DNA of 53,553 nucleotides from Paraburkholderia sp. SG-MS1 (lineage in GTDB: Bacteria > Pseudomonadota > Gammaproteobacteria > Burkholderiales > Burkholderiaceae), in the NCBI RefSeq assembly GCF_012275575.1, contig NZ_NPIH01000212.1, positions 50,106 to 103,658 of the forward strand, in the 5' to 3' direction. Made by a program: the position numbers and the translations under genes. Below the pieces are notes generated by a model. It was not told the origin of the DNA. It saw nothing but the letters and a program-made list of their open reading frames with translations, and ran no database searches. Positions 50,201 through 53,553 of the stretch are shown in pieces (the stretch's first letter is position 1; the number at the start of each line of letters is the position of its first letter).

Positions 50201-50701
50201 ATGAATGACAACCTGCTGAAAAGCGTCCGCATTCGCGAGAACGCGGGCCGTTTCTATGAAGATTTCGAGCCGGGGCACATCTATGAGCACCGTCCAGGCC
50301 GTACGATCACCGAAACCGACAATATCTGGTTCACATTGTTGACCATGAATACGCACCCGCTGCATTTCGATAACGCCTATGCGGCGAAGTCGGAGTTTGG
50401 GCAGGCGCTCGTCAACAGTTGCCTCACATTGTCGATGGTGGTAGGCATGAGCGTGCGCGATGTCAGCCAGCACGCAATTGGCAATCTCGGCTGGGACAAG
50501 GTCGCGTTGACCGCGCCGGTCTTTGTCGGCGACACGATTTATGCCGAGTCTGAGGTACTAGCGAAACGCGAGTCGAAATCGCGTCCGACACAGGGCATCG
50601 TTACCGTCAAAACTGTCGGCCTGAAGGCTGACGGCAAGCAGTTTATGAACTTCGAGCGGACCGTGCTGGTGCCGAAGCGGGGAGGAGGTATTGAGACCTG
50701 A
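50201..50701 (+). CDS. MaoC-family enoyl-CoA hydratase (mesaconyl-CoA hydratase-like)
   Basis: A 166-residue hot-dog-fold hydratase. FYEDFEPGHIYEHRPGRTI and TLLTMNTHPLHFDNAYA carry the usual Asp/His active-site segment, and FGQALVNSCLTLSMVVGMSV follows. The pattern is that of the branch containing mesaconyl-CoA and itaconyl-CoA hydratases. ATG 50201 is preferred to ATG 50195, which would lie directly on the GGAG ribosome site. It is the last gene of the acyl-CoA dehydrogenase run and would add water to the unsaturated CoA ester, giving the substrate of the CitE-like lyase at 44159. Confidence 0.87.
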   Translation: MNDNLLKSVRIRENAGRFYEDFEPGHIYEHRPGRTITETDNIWFTLLTMNTHPLHFDNAYAAKSEFGQALVNSCLTLSMVVGMSVRDVSQHAIGNLGWDKVALTAPVFVGDTIYAESEVLAKRESKSRPTQGIVTVKTVGLKADGKQFMNFERTVLVPKRGGGIET

Positions 50702-51672
50702 AGATGGGCGTCGCGAGAGCTGAATCTGCCGCGCCGGCCTGATATCAGGCTCAAACTAATCCGTCTGGGCGTCGATAGGCGAAACGCTTTGCAACGCAAG
50801 CACGCCGTTGCGTCTTCGTGAGCACGCGTCGAAGGGCGGCAATTCTGATCACGGCAGTGGCGCGAAGCAGCGACGTTGGGTCGATGAAGGCACCCGAAAA
50901 CCACATTCCCGCTCCAGTTGCGAACGCGTATAGGCTAGGGCGCTGGTAGTTGATTGCCGGCCGACCGGCGGAATGAATTGCCGGGCGTCGAGCTAAGTCG
51001 CGTCCGCGGTGGTATTTGAATCTATCTATGTAGAAGATCAATTGCGCGCTGTCCCGACTGGGCTCCCGCTCTGAAATTGACAATCCGGGTGGGAGTGATC
51101 CGAACGGCGCTTATGTCGTTTCGGAGAGAGCTGATTGGCGATGCTCTTCCGTTAAAAGCACATCGGTTATTGTGCGGTCAGGTACGTTGTGGTCCAGGCA
51201 GTGCCAAATGGGAAGGTCGATATCACCGACGGCGGTAGCGGATTTTCCTCGTCGCACGGCCCGGGTCTATCTGCGGATAGACCCGGGCCGTTCGCATTCC
51301 TGCGTAGGGAATTCGCACGCCTCGCCCGAGGGGCGCTTCAGAAAACCGGGCAGCACAGCCCGGCATTCGGCCTTCGGTTCAATAGGGTCTCAAAAGCTCT
51401 CTCGACGTCGGAGTGGGTGTTAACACGTAGTGGCGTTAAATCATAAAAATATGGCAGCCAAAACGTAAATCGTTTCGGCGGATTGCCGTATCTTCGCCGA
51501 ACTGATCGGTCTTCTATCGCGCCTGCACGTGCGCGATGCGGAGTCGATACATCCGTCATCTACAGGGGAAGAGTGCGAAGGTTTCTGTCGCTCGACGGTC
51601 CGTTGACGACAGCACTTTATTAGCACTCCCTGAGTGTTTCCTTCCCCTCAATCCACGCCTGGAGACCATGCC
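50702..51672. other. Long gene-poor stretch of about 970 bp
   Basis: No convincing gene was found. Short open frames (for example 51189-51446 plus and 51441-51626 minus) lack ribosome sites and family likeness, and GC is lower in parts. It contains a 14-bp palindrome GCCTGATATCAGGC at 50737-50750, just after the MaoC stop, which might be a weak terminator. It also holds an inverted repeat ACGCAA-N8-TTGCGT at 50794-50813 and the very strong hairpin at 51256-51291. It looks like the decayed border between two gene blocks. Confidence 0.5.
51256..51291. terminator. Very stable hairpin, possible bidirectional terminator
   Basis: A perfect 16-bp stem (left arm ACGGCCCGGGTCTATC) closes the four-base loop TGCG. 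Downstream on the plus strand is TTCGCATT rather than a strong T-run, so intrinsic termination may be partial. No intact gene ends here, which suggests it is left from a lost gene. The hairpin is certain; its role is inferred. Confidence 0.55.
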
Positions 51673-52731
51673 ATGAACTTTCTCGACGGTGCCCTCTACA
51701 CCGAAAACCAGCAACCTTTGATCATCACCGCCGCGCCTTACGCGCCGTCGTGGGTGCCCGCCGACTTTCCCGAGGACATCCCCGTCACGATGGACCAGCA
51801 GATCCAGAAGGCGGTGGATTGCTACAACGCCGGCGCCACGGTGCTGCACCTGCACGTGCGCGAACTCGACGGCAAGGGCAGCAAGCGCCTGTCGAAGTTC
51901 AACGAGCTGATCGCCGGCGTGCGCAATGCCGTGCCCGAGATGATCATCCAGGTGGGCGGCTCGATCAGCTTCGCACCCGAGAGCGAAGGCGCCGCAGCCA
52001 GATGGTTGAGCGACGACACGCGTCACATGCTGGCCGAACTCGACCCTAAGCCCGACCAGGTGACGGTGACGATCAATACCTCGCAGATGAACGTCGTCGA
52101 GCACTGGGAAGATGCCGACGTCAAGGGCACCTCCATGGCGGACCCCGAGGTCTACAACGCGTACAAGGAAATGACCGTACCGGCGCAGCCGGGCTGGGCG
52201 GAAGAACATATCCGTCGCCTGAACGCGGCGGGCATTCAGAGCGCGTTCCAGTGCTACAACATCAACAGCTTCGAGTCGGTCGAGCGTCTGATCCGGCGCG
52301 GCATCTACAAGGGCCCGCTAGTGATGAACTGGGTGGCGATCGGCGGCGGCATGGATGCACCGAACATCTACAACCTGGCCAACTTCGTGCGGGCCACGCC
52401 GGATGGCGCGGTGCTGACGGTGGAGAGCTCGATGCGCAACGTGCTGCCGGTCAACATGATGGGCATTGCCATGGGCCTGCATGTGCGCTGCGGCATCGAG
52501 GACAACCTCTGGAACCAGGCGCGCACGAGGAAGATGAGCACGGTCGAGCAGATCGAGCAGCTGGTGCGCATCTCACGCGAGTTTGGCCGCAAGGTGGCCA
52601 CTGCTCAGGAGGCGCGCGAGATCAGCAAGATCGGCGTGTTCTACGACACGGTGGAAGAGACCCTGCTTGCCAACGGTTTCGCGCCCAACCGCAACGGTGG
52701 CACACAGGGCTTCCTGCGCAAGGTCGTTTGA
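51673..52731 (+). CDS. BKACE-family beta-keto acid cleavage enzyme
   Basis: A 352-residue member of the BKACE family (DUF849), zinc-dependent TIM-barrel enzymes that cleave a beta-keto acid with acetyl-CoA to give acetoacetate and a new CoA ester. His59 and His61 in VLHLHVRELDGKGS are the expected zinc ligands, and IIQVGGS and NWVAIGGGM are further family stretches. The form is longer than the roughly 300-residue carnitine-type members. GGAG precedes ATG 51673. It is convergent with an AraC-family regulator, a pairing also seen for carnitine-route BKACEs. The keto acid is unknown. Confidence 0.9.
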   Translation: MNFLDGALYTENQQPLIITAAPYAPSWVPADFPEDIPVTMDQQIQKAVDCYNAGATVLHLHVRELDGKGSKRLSKFNELIAGVRNAVPEMIIQVGGSISFAPESEGAAARWLSDDTRHMLAELDPKPDQVTVTINTSQMNVVEHWEDADVKGTSMADPEVYNAYKEMTVPAQPGWAEEHIRRLNAAGIQSAFQCYNINSFESVERLIRRGIYKGPLVMNWVAIGGGMDAPNIYNLANFVRATPDGAVLTVESSMRNVLPVNMMGIAMGLHVRCGIEDNLWNQARTRKMSTVEQIEQLVRISREFGRKVATAQEAREISKIGVFYDTVEETLLANGFAPNRNGGTQGFLRKVV

Positions 52732-52744
52732 AGACGTGAGCCGG

Positions 52745-52765
52745 GCGGGCGTGTTGCACGCCCGC
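52745..52765. terminator. Hairpin after the BKACE gene
   Basis: GCGGGCGTG and CACGCCCGC form perfect 9-bp arms around TTG, 14 bp after the BKACE stop. A clear T-run is missing on either side, so it is a probable but imperfect terminator between the two convergent genes. Confidence 0.5.
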
Positions 52766-52992
52766 GAAAAGGTCATGGAGCGAGTGGGGCGGTCTCCTCG
52801 GACCGCGCCAGCCCGTGATGGTCGATCAGGCCGAGGTGCGATAGCCAGGAGCTTTTCCGATCCCAGGTCGGAGCGGACGAGTGGAGGACCCTTCCGCGCA
52901 ACGCGGATGGGTAAACGTCAGTGCATTCGCCGGTCTGCGCCGCATGCCAGCAGACATCGCGCGCGCGCTCAGGCACGCCATGCTGCGTCGGT

Positions 52993-53553
52993 TCATTTCG
53001 CCTGGGCACTACGCCAATCACGCGGCGTCATACCGAATTGCGAAGTGAACCAGTTCGTAAAAGAACCCTGCTGGGTGTAGCCGAGCAGCGCCGCGACCCG
53101 CCCGATCGGATAACGCGCGTTGCTCATATAGCGTATTGCCAGTTCCCGCCGAACTTCCTCGACGAGCGTCGAAAAGCAGGTATCGGCCGATCCCAGTTGC
53201 CGCTGCATGGTGCGCACGCTCAGATGCAAATGCCGAGCCACCAGCTCAACCGTGGCCTGCGCGACGGGCAGCAGCAGGTAGATGGCCTTGCGCACTTCCT
53301 GCTCGATCGAATCCGCAGCCGCCGCGTTCAGTGGCGTCGCGAGGCTCTCGGCGTATCGAACCAGTTCCAGGTCGGCGGCCGGATTCGGGTAGTCGAGTTC
53401 AGCGGCCGCGCACACGAGCCCGTTGAAATCGCTGCCGAATTCGAGCGGACAGCCGAAAAAACGTCGATGAAACGTCAGATCAGGCGGCCCCCGGTGAGTG
53501 AAATGCACGGCGCGCGGCTTCCAGTAATTGCCGAGCAGCGCGCTGGAGTGGCG
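52993..53553 (-). CDS. AraC-family transcriptional regulator, C-terminal part
   Basis: The frame enters from the right edge and ends at 52993, giving about 186 C-terminal residues. The last 90 form an AraC double helix-turn-helix: VELVARHLHLSVRTMQRQL, then YPIGRVAALLGYTQQGSFTN and FGMTPRDWR. The part before it, with NYWKPRAVHFTHRGPPD and FFGCPLEFGSDFNGLVCAA, fits the arabinose-binding-type sensor domain found in the larger regulators of this group. The internal GTG at 53508 is not the real start. It faces the BKACE gene tail to tail and may control it or genes beyond the window. Confidence 0.88.
   Translation of the reverse strand, partial: RHSSALLGNYWKPRAVHFTHRGPPDLTFHRRFFGCPLEFGSDFNGLVCAAAELDYPNPAADLELVRYAESLATPLNAAAADSIEQEVRKAIYLLLPVAQATVELVARHLHLSVRTMQRQLGSADTCFSTLVEEVRRELAIRYMSNARYPIGRVAALLGYTQQGSFTNWFTSQFGMTPRDWRSAQAK

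Noticed and set aside
51189..51446. An 85-codon open frame reading through the strong hairpin
   Set aside because: The frame crosses a perfect 16-bp stem, lacks a ribosome site and resembles nothing known. A coding role is unlikely.

Overview
The window reads as one long catabolic and transport region from a GC-rich Gram-negative bacterium, most probably a member of Burkholderiaceae (Paraburkholderia, Burkholderia or Caballeronia type). This placement rests on gene style: a Burkholderia-type porin, many IclR and CaiB/BaiF genes, TRAP and AAHS-type transporters, and strong AGGAG ribosome sites. No rRNA, tRNA, CRISPR, phage or transposase gene was found.

Region 1 (1-10330, all minus strand) is a polyamine-type operon. 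It runs IclR regulator, two unrecognised proteins (574 and about 251 aa), an M19 dipeptidase-like protein, a complete PotDBCA-like ABC importer, a class III aminotransferase, and the start of an acetylpolyamine amidohydrolase cut by the window edge. Two side-by-side palindromes in front of the IclR gene are likely operators. Region 2 (10330-10844) is a scar holding the first third of an acyl carrier protein gene. Region 3 (10845-14170) has a class II aldolase, a LigI-like amidohydrolase and an MFS carrier, divergent from an IclR gene and separated from it by TTTCGAAA palindromes.

Region 4 (14984-22997) is the most unusual part: a crotonase, a split B12-dependent acyl-CoA mutase (large and small subunits), a CaiB CoA-transferase, a MeaB-type GTPase and a TRAP transporter in one tightly packed run. 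The layout matches the logic of the E. coli Sbm (succinate to propionyl-CoA) operon, but the mutase pocket differs at several otherwise fixed residues, which suggests a different dicarboxylyl-CoA substrate. Region 5 (23038-30341) has an RraA-like aldolase, an IclR regulator, an FMN 2-hydroxy-acid dehydrogenase, a second TRAP system and a TauD-like dioxygenase. A shared 18-bp motif lies in front of both the regulator/RraA pair and the dehydrogenase. Region 6 (30380-34263) holds another IclR gene, a second MFS carrier, a second LigI-like amidohydrolase and a cupin.

Region 7 (34304-50701) appears to be one GntR regulon. Four near-identical AACATGTACGTACA-type sites lie in two divergent promoter regions 10 kb apart. 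They would control a 2-hydroxy-acid dehydrogenase; an SMP-30 lactonase, ThDP-dependent decarboxylase-like enzyme, DUF3311/SSS carrier, aldehyde dehydrogenase and possibly a porin; an MFS carrier with a CitE-like lyase; and an acyl-CoA dehydrogenase, two CaiB CoA-transferases and a MaoC hydratase. Read in order these form a plausible route from a lactone or 2-hydroxy acid through 2-oxo acid, aldehyde and acid to a CoA ester that is dehydrogenated, hydrated and cleaved. Region 8 (50702-53553) has a gene-poor stretch with a very strong hairpin, a BKACE (beta-keto acid cleavage) gene, and an AraC-family regulator cut by the window edge.
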